From assembly GCA_947396885.1 (NCBI GenBank), contig OX377204.1, positions 21,025,706 to 21,089,705 of the forward strand: a stretch of 64,000 bases of DNA, given 5' to 3'. Made by a program: the position numbers and the translations under genes. The notes beneath the pieces were generated by a model. The model ran no database searches and was not told the origin of the DNA. It worked only from the letters and a program-made list of their open reading frames with translations. Below are positions 11,295-23,500 of this stretch, in pieces (position 1 is the first letter of the stretch; every line of letters starts with the position of its first letter). This DNA comes from Heligmosomoides polygyrus polygyrus. Taxonomy: Eukaryota; Nematoda; Chromadorea; Rhabditida; Heligmosomidae.

Positions 11295-11441
11295 CGGGGC
11301 CTTAGGGGTCGTTTAGTGTGCGAGCGATGCGCGACGCGATGCTTGTGTAGTGGCCAAATTGATCGAGCGACGCGAATGATCAATTCGGCCACTACACATG
11401 GCATCGCGTCGCACGTCGCATGCATACTAAACGACCCCTAA
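11295..11441. repeat. small MITE
   Basis: Terminal inverted repeats: left 'ttaggggtcgtttagtgtgc', right 'gcatactaaacgacccctaa'. The interior is GC-rich with CGACGCGA words. It sits next to a second inverted motif 'gcagtataaacggggcc', so it may be inserted in a relative. Confidence 0.6.
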
Positions 11442-12300
11442 CATTTCCTGCGGCGGTGACGTCACCACTACGGTGTTGCTCGGGTTGCTACGCAATGCGT
11501 TGCACCCGCCCAGCACTGCCGCCGACGGACCACCGCAGTATAACATACATATGCCATAGAAATGCATACCTGTTAAGGAAACAGTCAGAATCTTATCCCT
11601 CTTCAGTTTCTGTGCGGAGCCAAAAGTAGCCATGGGCTGCGTTATACTTGAAGACACTTTGGACGTGCTGTGCGTGTTAACAACACAGGAAAAGGACCCA
11701 TTTTTATACACGCAAGGTTTATATCTTCATCAAACAAATACATATTTAGGAGTTGGATGCAGGAGCAATAGCTTGTATTCCAATACTTTAGCGTTTCAAA
11801 GAGCAGATTAATGGGGAGAAGAGGAGAACTTTACTTGTTGTAAGGAACAAAAAGCAGCGCTTCTTATAAGAGGAAGGTTGATACTGCAGGGTGGGATTGC
11901 AACTCTGGAAACTAAACCATAAGATGCACAGCAATATCCTTAATGGAAGATCAGTCCCGATATAAAGCCGATCCCAGACGAACAAATCGCCTTTTGCTTG
12001 CGATCCGTGATTACGGTCTAACGCAGTGTTGGTGCTATATTCAGAAAAGAAAGGCGGCGAAAAAAAAACAGAATTGCACAATTTTACAAGCACTACAATA
12101 CAACCAACGCCAAGTAGGAATACAAACTGAACAGAAATCATAGCAGAGATCAAACCGGTCTGGGAAGAAGAACAGCACTCGCAGCTGATATGTAGTGGAC
12201 GCCAAAAGCACATCTGCATGGTTTCATCAATTAGTCGGAAAGCACACTTACAACTCTGCTCTTCCTTGTTGACAACAAACAGATTCAACAAGATACACTT
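11442..12300. other. unassigned; long minus open frame
   Basis: The minus frame 11788-12291 (167 codons) is Cys-rich at its start and has a hydrophobic run (LISAMISVQFVFLLGVGCIV). I recognise no family and no splice-linked neighbours, so it is recorded only as an unexplained open frame. Confidence 0.25.
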
Positions 12301-12301
12301 G

Positions 12302-12435
12302 GTTTACGGCTCCGTTTATACCTCCGACGCCGCGCAACGCGATCGTATATGAAGTAGCTGAATTGGTCGTCACTCGATCATTTCGGCCACTGTGCATCGT
12401 GTCGCGTCACTCGACATCAGAGTATAGACGGGGCT
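12302..12435. repeat. small MITE
   Basis: Terminal inverted repeats: left 'cggctccgtttatacctccg', right 'cagagtatagacggggctag'. It is the same type as 17105-17332 and 9320-9540. Confidence 0.5.
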
Positions 12436-12639
12436 AGCAAAGAACGCAAAAAAAAATATCTGCGATGAAATTCACACGAAGGAATAAACCACACGAATAT
12501 CCCCACGAATGGTGGAATACCATCGCCCCAACGAGTGGATTTTATCGCAGTCATTTTTTAGACTTCTTTGAGAAATGTGCACTATTGCACTTTCGCGATT
12601 CCAGAGGACAAGAAGATATAGAGAAAATTCTAACCAAAC

Positions 12640-13720
12640 ATTGCCTATGGGAGTTATTTGGGATGTTCATCACGAATGAGACATCCAATTCTGAAATCTC
12701 GATGCATCATGCTACGTGTAGGCGAATAAAGATGTCGGTGTCATGATCACCAATTTCGTTTAAATTTTGCCCAGTAGATAATTGATGTGTTGATCACCAA
12801 TCTTATATCCGTCTTCAAGTCCAGAAGATGATTTACAGTAAGGTTTTCGTATTCATGTGGTAGAGCGGCTAGATGTCTATGAACACGACAGAGGTCATTG
12901 ATTAGAGTTGCTATAGGTCTTGTATGGCAAATGATTAGGAACTTGTTCGGGTCTCCACTTCGTACCGATTCAGGAACGATCTTCTGATTCTCCTCTCGCA
13001 TGCTCCAAACAACCGCTGGTGGTGACGCGCGCAGATCCCTCTGTTGTGCTTCTTCTTTCTCACACAAGCTTCGTCCAGTTCGGCTGCGATGCCAAACCCT
13101 CCAAGAACTGGGGTATTTATTTGGAAAGGTTTGCAGCAAAGATCGCGAAAGCACGCTTCCCGTTGGATGACGATTTTCCTGCTGAACTCAAGTGCATTCT
13201 CCTTACAGGCCACTTAGCGGACAAAGAAGAGATTGTGTCCATCGAAGGCCAAGTCGGTCGACATGCCCGCTTATAACACCTCCATAGACCTACACTTTGA
13301 TATGATTGCATGTACAGCTAGGGCATAGATGCTCTGTGACTAGCTCATCCTTCTACGCCATTCACGCAAAGCGGCTACTTTCACATCGAGCTTCTCAAAA
13401 ACGTCCGTGAGTTTGAAGTCACAAGAGTTTCTTGACGACGGTTGCAGTAGAGTTTTTGGAGCGTCATGATTGTTGACCCACGATTAGGCCTATCGATGTG
13501 ATGAGAGATTCGTGATCAGCACCCATAATAATCTCCACTGGAAGAATCTCGGCGAAATCGGTGATCATGACTCCGACAGCCTTAATCGCCCACACGTATC
13601 GTAATCTACCATACTCCACCGCAATACTTGAAAGAGATTTCAGATTCGTGACAAAAACTGCAAATAACCCCTCACGGTCAAAATTTTGGCAAGATCGATG
13701 ATTAAGACGCCGACAGCTTG
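12640..13720. repeat. R1-type dispersed repeat fragments
   Basis: Several pieces of a family (R1) with consensus 'tcagattcgtgatcagcacc' followed by 'ccaaataa' and a distal 'ctaccgtaatc' segment. Pieces are visible at about 12655-12700, 13495-13560 and 13600-13720. The GC-richer part 12990-13270 carries open frames on both strands without recognisable motifs. Confidence 0.45.
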
Positions 13721-13955
13721 ACTCATCGGCACGTACCGTTTGGGCGAGTTTTTCGAGCTCTTCTCGATCTCCGGAGCAGTGGAAGTGCGCACAATAATAT
13801 GCCGAAGAAACTAAGAGAAACTAAAGCTAAAACAACAAATACCCGCCAGAGAACTGCACGCAGTCGAATCTCGAGAAACCGAACACACTTCGTAACGAAA
13901 AGACAATGACAGAATTAGAATTAATAAAGTCACAGTGTTCTAGAAATAAGAACCG

Positions 13956-14575
13956 CTAGCGAACAGGATCTCCACTACCGGCTGCGATGAGAGGTTCATG
14001 AGACGGTTGAACTCGACTTATACCGGTAATTGATTGTGATCGAGAAATTTGGCCCATGATCACGGTGATATTGTTAATCACACTATCACCGTAGGTCTTC
14101 ATCCAGGCGCTCACTGAACGGATCCGAGCATTCAGAAGAGCGGATAACTTGACCGGGACAGCATGTGCAAGACGTTCGACGACCATATTGAACTGGAATT
14201 ATATCATAACAATTCAATTTTAGGAGGAGGAAAGGCTGCAATTCGCTATTCTTAAGCTTTAGTAGTAAAACGTCCAAAAGTACCTTAGGCATGTCTTCCA
14301 CCTTAACAATCCCGCGAGCCAATGTTTGAAGGAAAAGATCGACAGGAATTTTACTCGCGTGGACGCTGAAACGGTGTAGTATTTATTGTGGCTGAGGAAC
14401 TCCTCGTTGACCATGGCCAGTTGAGTTTTTGGCACCACTCCACTCGTTAGACTTTCAAACAAGGTAAAGCTGTCGAAGGTTCGCTGAATACATGCTGAAT
14501 AGAACTCACGCTGTCTTTATCCGATCCACATTCTCAGTAACGTAGGAAGTGAAGTGGTTATTTGGATGATTGTAG
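13956..14575 (-). CDS. M1 aminopeptidase, C-terminal exons
   Basis: Four exons. 14510-14575 reads [19 protein letters not shown], matching the 'N-F-x-x-x-N-W-D-x-I' helix. 14355-14469 reads [20 protein letters not shown], matching 'L-x-x-S-x-T-S ... T-x-x-Q-L-x-x-V-x-x-F'. A possible 18-nt microexon VEDMPK is at 14284-14301. The last exon, 13956-14192, contains [20 protein letters not shown], where M1 proteins have 'R-x-x-x-x-x-W-M/L-K', and ends in TAG. The first two junctions are phase-consistent. The link through the microexon is the weakest part. No polyadenylation signal is obvious on the minus strand just downstream. Confidence 0.65.
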
Positions 14576-17500
14576 CTGAAAATGGCAATATGTTCGTAAT
14601 AAAATCCTAAAAAAGCAGTGCGTTGGTATGGCGCATTACTACTGCCACTTTTTCAGAAATCTGTGTTCAATAGAAGCAAAAATATATTTGGATATATCCT
14701 ATAGAACAAGGTGGTATCGCAAGCCCTCCAATAGAATATTCCAGTTCATCGCTGTTCCACACACCCTATTCAAACTAAACGAAGGGTAGTCCATAACATG
14801 ATTAGAATAGCAAAAGGGATCTGCATAAGTGCTGTAGAAAGACAACAATCTATCAATATGACGCGATATAGCTATATATAATGGGTACACCCCTCTAGGT
14901 CCTTTCACGAGGCGCCAAAATGATGATATCGACCCTTCAGGAGTCTCAAGAGACTCTAGGGATGACAAAATAGCATTCTACGTGCCGTTCATTTTCGATG
15001 AGGTTAGTAAAGCCGTAATCCCTTCCCTAGGAAGATGCGACTTACCAGGGAACTGTCTCAGGCGTATGTCTGAAGGCAAAAATGAATACTTCTGTGGGAG
15101 CCTCCACCCCTCACATAGTAGAAAAGTGGGTACCGTATTTGCTAAGTCCTTGAACCCAAAAAGTTACGGACTCTCAAAGTTTACGATGGGATCGCATTCA
15201 CACGCACGTATGTCTGAGCGGTGAAAATGAATACCACTATAGGAGCCTTCACCTTTCAAAGAGTAAAAAAATAGGTTCCATTTTTGCAGTCCTTAAACTC
15301 AAAGAGCAACGTTTACTATGAGATCGCGTTCACACGTGCTAATCTACCGTATCGGCCGAAATTTCAAAAATGTATGCCATATTCATGACCAGCAACCCAG
15401 ATAACCCCTTGGGTAAAGTTTGGGTTAATTTTTTCGATCCTTTCTTGACCTCGACCAAGGGGCTAGGGGTTGTGAATGTTCAATAGTGCCGATTCAGATT
15501 TATCCCATGATATCCCATAGTCTACAGTCTACACTCATATCACGGCGAACCATCGTGATCAACTTTCTGAAAGGTATCTCTGCACCCCTATCTTCAATTA
15601 AAAAAATCGCTCTATATTGATCATTTTTTAATTGGCCGGTTCACCAGACGAGTTTCAAGACCAATGCGCCGCCGTCTAACGATAAGTTAGAAGGCCTTAC
15701 TGCTTTATGTAATAGAATATGACGTCGACCTATACTCGCTGAGCAGCTGGGGCTGCAGTAGTTACCTGCCCGCCATCATCAGCGTGTCTAGTTGTGCACC
15801 TTCGACGGGCAGTAGGGACAACTGGACATGTGCACCGATCGGCTGTCCTACTTTGAACATGTGGGGCGTATGCTGGGTGAGATTGAATGGCCACCCATTC
15901 TCGACTTGTTGACTGGTGCCATCATATGCACTCCTAATTGCTATGAAGGGTCATTCTTTACGTAGTCAAGGATCCCAGCAAAAATCTGTAGAAACTACAA
16001 AGTGTCGTATACAGGGAGGGCAACTGATGAAAAGCTCGTACTGAACACGCACTTGGCAACCTAGTGGAACATATGCATAGGAAAAGTATGGAAGGAGATA
16101 GATACCAAGCAGGGCATGAATATGGATCGAGCACCTGACTCTGCGCCTTTGATTCACCGCCACTTCCCAATGAGCCACCGAGCTGCTTGCACGTTGCCTC
16201 TCACCACCTCCCTTATCTCCACGTAGGACGCGAAGAAACGTGTTAGACGTGTGCTGACAGTTCAATTCAATACTGGATTTTCAGGGGCCCCTAACTCTTC
16301 TGGTTCAAGAACTTTGCAAAAATGAAACATGCCTTCCTACTACTTCAAGGGCAGATATTCTCGTGGTATTCATATTCACCATTCAGACATACGCATGAGA
16401 CATTTCCTTGATTAGACGAGACTTATGGTTAGGTAGAGAGATGGTGACTTAGATACCGCATATACGGTCAGCAGTGTGTGACGCCTAATTGCGTGGGAAA
16501 ACCAGTTGACTGCAGTAAGAGTGGGGCCATATATTTAATCTCTTGCTACGCCTGTGGCGACGAATACGTTGAAGAGACGGCGGGACCTCTCTTCAATCGT
16601 GTCAAGGAGCTTGCAAATCCAAATCGAGACTCTCCACCCCACGGGCACCCATCATGTTGAAAGGCATGAAGCTGAAGATTTCAGGATTGCGGGCAGAATT
16701 CTGGATCGGAAATCCGACGCCTGCGAGAAAAACACAAGAAGTCTCTTCGATTCACTTGAATAACCCAAAAATTAACCGGAAAGAGGAATGTCTTGCGATC
16801 ACCAGCGAACCTTTCCCGTTTTTTGGACTTTGTGTGCTGACCTAGATCTACATCGCGGTCTGACCTTGGTTAATGCGAGAGCAGCACTATATAAATCACA
16901 GCCTCCAAGCCTACAATTAGGCACAACCTAATATACCGATTGTCTCTTCAACCGTTCTCGTCTGTGGATCCACATAACCATAAAATAAGTTCAGCTTTTG
17001 CAGTCGATCTCTTGTGTTTACTGGATGAGTTGTATTTTTTGGTTCTCCTCTAAGACATTATCGGCGGATTTGGTTGGTACTTGGTGAACGTTTTGTCTCA
17101 TTTAGGGTCTGTTCATACTTCGACCGGCAAGAGCGACAAGAGCGACTGAGCGACAAGAGCGGCAAGAGTGGCAAGGGCGACAAGAGCGACAGGAGCGACT
17201 GGGGCGACGGGTAGTGTGGTGAACGTTCGTCACGGACGTAGTGTGGACTACGTAATTATTTACGTACACCACACTACGTTCGCCGCTCCAGTCGCTATTG
17301 TCGCTCTTGTCGCTCAGAGTATGAACAGGGCCTTAGGTCCTTGAAGGAGGCGATTTTGCCGAAATGTCGGCCAGTAAAAGAATATTCCAATCCGGTTGGA
17401 TTAGCTGGTTTTAGCAACCGGCTCAACCCGATATCACGGGTGAGTACTGATAGGCCCCGAGGACATCGCAGTTGTTACGTGGGATCAAACAGCACTAGTT

Positions 17501-20500
17501 GGGTAGGGCTTAGCGCGCTAACCGGAGAGCAGAGAATGCGGGTTCGAGCCCCGCGTGGTGTCGGAGTTTGGATCGCAGCAAATCAACCGGTAACAACGTA
17601 TAGTTTATAAATGTTTGTCGACTTTTCAGGCTTTGACGAAGGCCAGGTCGTCGGAGCATAGGCCTATGCTCCGACGACAGTCTGGTTGGCTATCAGCTCA
17701 ACATAACACGACAACTTCTTCTTCTTCTTCTTCTTTTCCAGCATTTGTCCCGCTTCGTCGCGGGGTCCGCTCTTCTGGTGTTACGACGCCACCTTTCCCG
17801 ATCCTGCACTTGATCAGGGTGGACACCAGCTATTTTCATGTCCTTGTGTAACGTATCGGACCAACGCTGCTTCAGGCGTCCTCTAGGCCGCTTTCCAAAT
17901 AATCCAACTCAAGGCCTATCTTGCGGACGCTGTCTTCTTTCCCATGCAGAACGTGGCCGTACCATCGCAAGCGAGCTTCGCGTATCTTGTCCACTATCGG
18001 CGCGACACCGAAATTCTGCCGGATAGCATCATTTCGAATGCGGTCCATGCGGGTGACTCCAGCCGCCCAGCGCAGCATCTTCGTCTCCATGACGCTGAGG
18101 CGCGTTTCAACTTCCTTAGTCACAGGCCAACACTCAGCGCCGTACATCGCTACCGGCCGCACGACGGCTCTGTAAATCTTAGACTTCAGGTGCTCTGGCA
18201 TCTTCCTATCGCAGAGCACGCCAGTCAGCGAACGCTACTTGGACCAAGCTGCACTCACGCGTGAGTTCACTTCAACCATCAGACCGCAGTCAGACGCTAT
18301 TGCTGATCCCAAGTATTTAAACACAGAAGTGCGTGCAAGTTCAGTACCGTTAATCTTAATGGAGCCGGACTCGTTCACGTCAGTCGTTAGGTACTCGGTC
18401 TTCTTGACGTTCAATTTGAGTCCGAACCTCGCCAAACGGTCACTCCAAGCTTGCACCTGCCGCTCGAGATCGTTTTGTCTTCGCAAGCAAGCATCATGTC
18501 ATCAGCATAAAGCAGCGTCCATGGAACAGGCTGATGAAGATTTCGCGTAATGGCATCCATGACGACATCAAAGAGGAGTGGAGAAAGCGCCGAACCCTGG
18601 TGCACCCCAACAGAGATGGGAAACTTCATTGAGGTTCCAGCTGCAGCTTGCACACTACTCTTTGGGCAAGAGTAGAGCATCCGCACCCACTCTATTAGTT
18701 CCTCAGGTACGTTGTGTCGTCGCAAGGCGTACCATATAAGCTCACGCGGTACGCGGTCGAAGGCCTTCTCCAAGTCGAGAAAGGCTATATGCACCGGCTT
18801 CTGTCTCTCGCGCTGCTTCTCCACCAGGAGGCGGGCGGCGTGCATAGCATCAATGGTCCCACAACCAGACACAAAGCCGCATTGGGTGTCGGAGAGCCTG
18901 ACGATTTCACGAATTCGTGTATCGAGGATTCGCTCGAAGATCTTCATGCTGTGCGAAAGCAAGCGAATCGGACGGTAATTGAAGCAGTCCGCAGGACTGC
19001 CCTTCTTCTTCCAAATCGGAATCGTCATACTGTTGTGTCAACACTCCGGTACTTTCTTCTCCTTTACTACCTGGTTGAAGAACTCAGCCAACCACTCAGC
19101 AGGATACCAGAGCTTCGACTTCCAAACATCGACTGCCAGATCATCCGGCCCTGTCGCCTTACCGGGCTTCATCTCCTTCAGAGCCGCTTCTATTTCCACG
19201 GTGATCTTCTGAACGGGACCGTGAACAGAAACCACAGAAGGGATGACCGGATGAGGAAATTCCATAGTGGAAATTTCCTTAAAGTAGTCACGCGATGGCT
19301 TCAGCGCCTTTTTGCAGTCTGTCAGAAGATGGCCGCTCTCATAATTGATGCCAACGAACTTTTCAATATCCTCGGTTTGACGATGGCGGGTCTTAGCAAG
19401 TCGGTACAAATACCGCTCACCATCGCGCGACTCGAGCTTTCGGTAGACATCAACATAGTGAGTGGCCTTCGCAACAGCCACGGCTTTCTTTGCAGTCTTC
19501 TTCGCCTTCTGATACTCCTGCCAGTTGTCGGCTCTTCTGTCGCCGAGAAACACATGATACAGCGATTTCTCCTCTCAAACCTTCGCTTTCACATCGTCTG
19601 TCCACAGCCATGTCTGCTTGTCGACTTTGCATCGTCCAGGCTTCGTAGTGCCGAGTTCCAATCTTGCAGCTTGGCGTATCGCGTCGGTTGCTCTCTTCCA
19701 AGTTTCGTCGACAGTCGTGACTGTCGGCAACCGTACGCGAGAAATGACAGCTGCTTCCTTCTCTTTCATTCGCCACCACTTGATTCTAGCTGCACCGCAT
19801 CGCTCGATCTGCTTCAGCCTCGGAGTGGCGATCTTTAGGGTGCGGATCAGCGGTCGATGCTGGCGACCGTCTCATACGGCACGATCCTCGCGTCTGTGAC
19901 AATGCTTCTGTCACGATCCTTCACAAGCACAAAGTCTATCTGAGACTTGGAGCTCCCACTATAATATGAGATGAGGTGAGAGTCGCGTTTTCGGAAGACG
20001 GTGTTCACAATGGTGAGGCTATGTGATTCCGCATAGTCAAGAATACGCTCACCATCGGGGGTTACGAGACCCGTATCCAAAACCAACATGACAGCTGTAC
20101 CCGTCCTTCGCAGCACCTATGTGCCCATTAAGCTCACCAGCGACTATGATGACATCTTTCGACGGTACCTCCGCTGTCTTCTCATCAAGCAGGTTCCAAA
20201 ACTCATCCTCGGCCTGATCAGAGCAGCCACTCTGCGGAGCATACGCAGAGAAGAAGTGATAGAGTTGCTCCTTAGCGGCGACAACGATCTTCATCAATCG
20301 ATCGTCAAAGCGCTCGACGCTTACAATCGAGTCACGAAATCGTTCGGAGACGATTATTCCACCACCATTGGTGGTCCTGGGACTTCCACATAGAACGACC
20401 TTGAAGCCACGTCCTACGTCCCTTGACTTGCTGCAGGACCACCTCGTCTCCTGCACCGCACAGAGATCAACTCTTCTACGCTCCAGTGCTTCAACCAACT

Positions 20501-23500
20501 CGCACGAGCGGCCCGTCAACGTACCACATTCAGCGTTACCACGCGTGTACTGCTTACGTTACGGGACTTTCGGACTAGCTCAGTTGCCCCCCGATGCCGT
20601 CCTCGCATCAGGGACCCTCGCATACTTTCCACACTCGCCGGGCTCTGCGAGTGCGCGTCGGCTCCTGCGGACGCCGTAGCACTATCTCGAGAAACTTGAA
20701 CTGTCATACACCATGCGATGTGACATGGGTCTTCGTAGGCCGGCCTCTCACAAGGGCCTGTCGCCTGCATTCGAATGTCCGTGATTAGCTTAGCTCGCAG
20801 AGCGAGCAGTTTCCAGTGGCAGCACGTGGAGGAACGGACATCGCCACCCTCAACATAACAAGACAACATTAATACGATAGCAATATTTCAAATTTCATTG
20901 AAAGTTGAACCTGGGCTGCAAACAGACAGCTATTTAAAAAAAGCCGCAATAATTATGGACCAACCCAACTTGAGACTCCGAGCAAAAAGCCGTTGCTTAC
21001 CTTACATAACCTGCGCACATTGGGCGTAAATCCAATGGAATGTTGGTGAAAAATATGTCGTCGAATATCCTTGAAAGAAAATCATCGTAGGTAAAGCGAA
21101 AGTGTAACTGACTATCTCCACCACCATCTGTCCTATTAGGCTATTATATTGCCACACTTTCCCACTTTCCCTTATAAGCTAACCTATGAATGTGTTCCTT
21201 TCGTTTACTGGCTCCTAGTGCAATCCATATTCGTTCCTTTTCTGTTTGATAGACTTCCATCTCCCATTTGGAATGCATAAATTCCCACAGTTCATTGTCA
21301 CCATACATCACTGCTGTAGCGTAAATGGGTTGACGAAGATATGGTGGTATTCTGCAAAAGCAAGCTATTAATAAAGACTAGAAACTTATTCAATTCTGCA
21401 CTTGTTTGAAGAGCCTCATAAATCTTTCATAGCACTCACGAGTTGCACGATCGATTGCTAAGCATTGCAGTTGCGCAGGAAATTCTTAGAGTATTTAGAA
21501 GACTGAGAGTGTACGATACACAAGAAGGATGACCGTTTAAACATACACGTGTGAATACGGTACCACGTAAATCACTAAACAAACGAACTTTGCTCATTTA
21601 TTAGATCATAAGTACTAAAAAGATCGAACTCACTCCTCGTGTATCTTCACCTCCTCGTTTGAGACAGGATTGTCTCGAAAAAATTCAAAAAGTGGCTCCA
21701 GAATAGTTATGATGAACTCCTAGATGAAATATCAGTGATCTCGAAACAATGGAATACATGGAAGGTTCTCTTGAGAGAACAACGAAAACTCTAAGTGCAT
21801 TACACCTCTAATGTTTAAGAATTTCCCGCAGAGTGCAATTATTAAAAATAATGCTGAAATCATAAATATTTACTTCAAAAAGCCAATAAGAACTTTTGGT
21901 ACATGTCGCGTAGGTGAGCAGCATTGGTAGGTGGAAGCGCGCCAGCTAATAATGACCAGACAGAACACAGCCCGAACACATGCCAGCCCATTGGGTACCA
22001 GCTGTACCTGCACTTTGTGAATGGCATGCCCATTCAGTGCGGTCTAATTGGTTTAGGCGTTCCCACCTGCTAATGCTGCTCACCTACGCGACATATACCG
22101 AACTTTTTCTAGCAGGAAAATACAAAACGCTCCATTCTGACCCACCTTTTCAAAATAATTACGGATCTTACAAAAACGAAGATGTAGTACACGTTGGACT
22201 TCTTATTAAAATGTGCTTTTGGTAGCTCACACTTTCAAGGAGCCTATCAAGATGGTAATGTCAGCTAAATTATAGCGGATATGATGATGCTCATTTGAAT
22301 ATAAATATTCACTAAAGGAAAAAGGAAAAAGTTTTCCAGCCCTTATACGTGTGACATATTAATCACATAATACATAATTTCGAAAACTCAACCATTTTGT
22401 GACAAGTGTTAAATCCTATCAATCCGGAAAGCTCAGCAGGCTTTTCATCGACTCTTCTTCGCTTATAGGCAATTTTTCCTCATAGCTAATTTTTTATTCT
22501 TCTAAAAAAATAATATATCAAGACTTATTTTATCCTCGCGTTATAATATTATACCCAGTTTTTGTTCAATACTTTTATCTGATTTTATCTCAACGCTGTA
22601 TCTCCTCCGCTGGTCTCCTTAGTAGGCTATCGCCTGGGGTGCGTAGTAGTTTAAAGGGCTCAAGGACTTAACTCCAACGCGACGTCGCGTGCTAGCCACG
22701 TGCGACCTCGCGGCGCTGAAACGCGGACGTGCGCTCGGTGACCCATGGTTAGCCGCGGAGCACCAAATGTGCTCATTGTTTAAGCTCCCAGACCACATTT
22801 CTAGCAAGGAACTTAAGATCCCATAGAATGTGATAGGCAACAGTCTGCAGTAGGACAACTGATCCGAGAATGGGTGATAGTGACCCTTTTCCGTAGTATA
22901 ACCATAATTACGGGGAAAAACTGACCGAAGAAGTTGTAGATGGCAAATACTGACGCTAGAAACCATCCATTTGGCCAGGTTTCCTGTATAAACTGTCGCT
23001 GATCGTCCTATTGAAACCACATTCATGTATCATCTCCAAGAAACGTTGAAATAAGGCGAAGGCGCATGTCCCTGTGGGAAGTGTTTCTAGCCGTCGGAAG
23101 CATCGGACCGCGACAACTCGCCCAATTTCGTCGCGTACCGTGCGCGACGCCAGGGAGGTTCGCGCGGCGTTGGAGTTATGTCTGCCCCCGAGTTTAAAGA
23201 GGTTCTTGGAATAGAGAACTCGACACGGTATGGTTACGCCAGTTGCGTGCCTTCTAAGTCGTAGCACTCAATGTGGAGCGAAGTTCGAACTATATAATAT
23301 AAGTCAAGGATCGTCTGTTCCTAATTACATTTCTAACCCTTATACATTTTGGCTGCCTTCAATCAGCTGCCTTTTTGTTTTCTGAGTGATCTTTCGGTTC
23401 ACATAAGTAGAGCCGCAGTGTAGACCTGTCTTCCTTTCCCACATTTTTAGTGCGGTTGAAACATTACCTCGAGATAATATCTTTCTCAGCTTTCGAAAAT

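Noticed and set aside
11788..12291. 167-codon minus open frame with a hydrophobic stretch
   Set aside because: No start context, splice partner or recognised family; composition is close to that of the flanks, so it is kept only as an unexplained frame.
18714..19838. 374-codon plus open frame, the longest in the window
   Set aside because: It is the antisense shadow of the RTE reverse transcriptase ORF; the minus strand carries the real YADD and LDLEKAFD motifs.
22619..23267. GC-rich block as host exon
   Set aside because: Open frames have no recognisable domain and no phase-consistent splice sites to the aminopeptidase exons.
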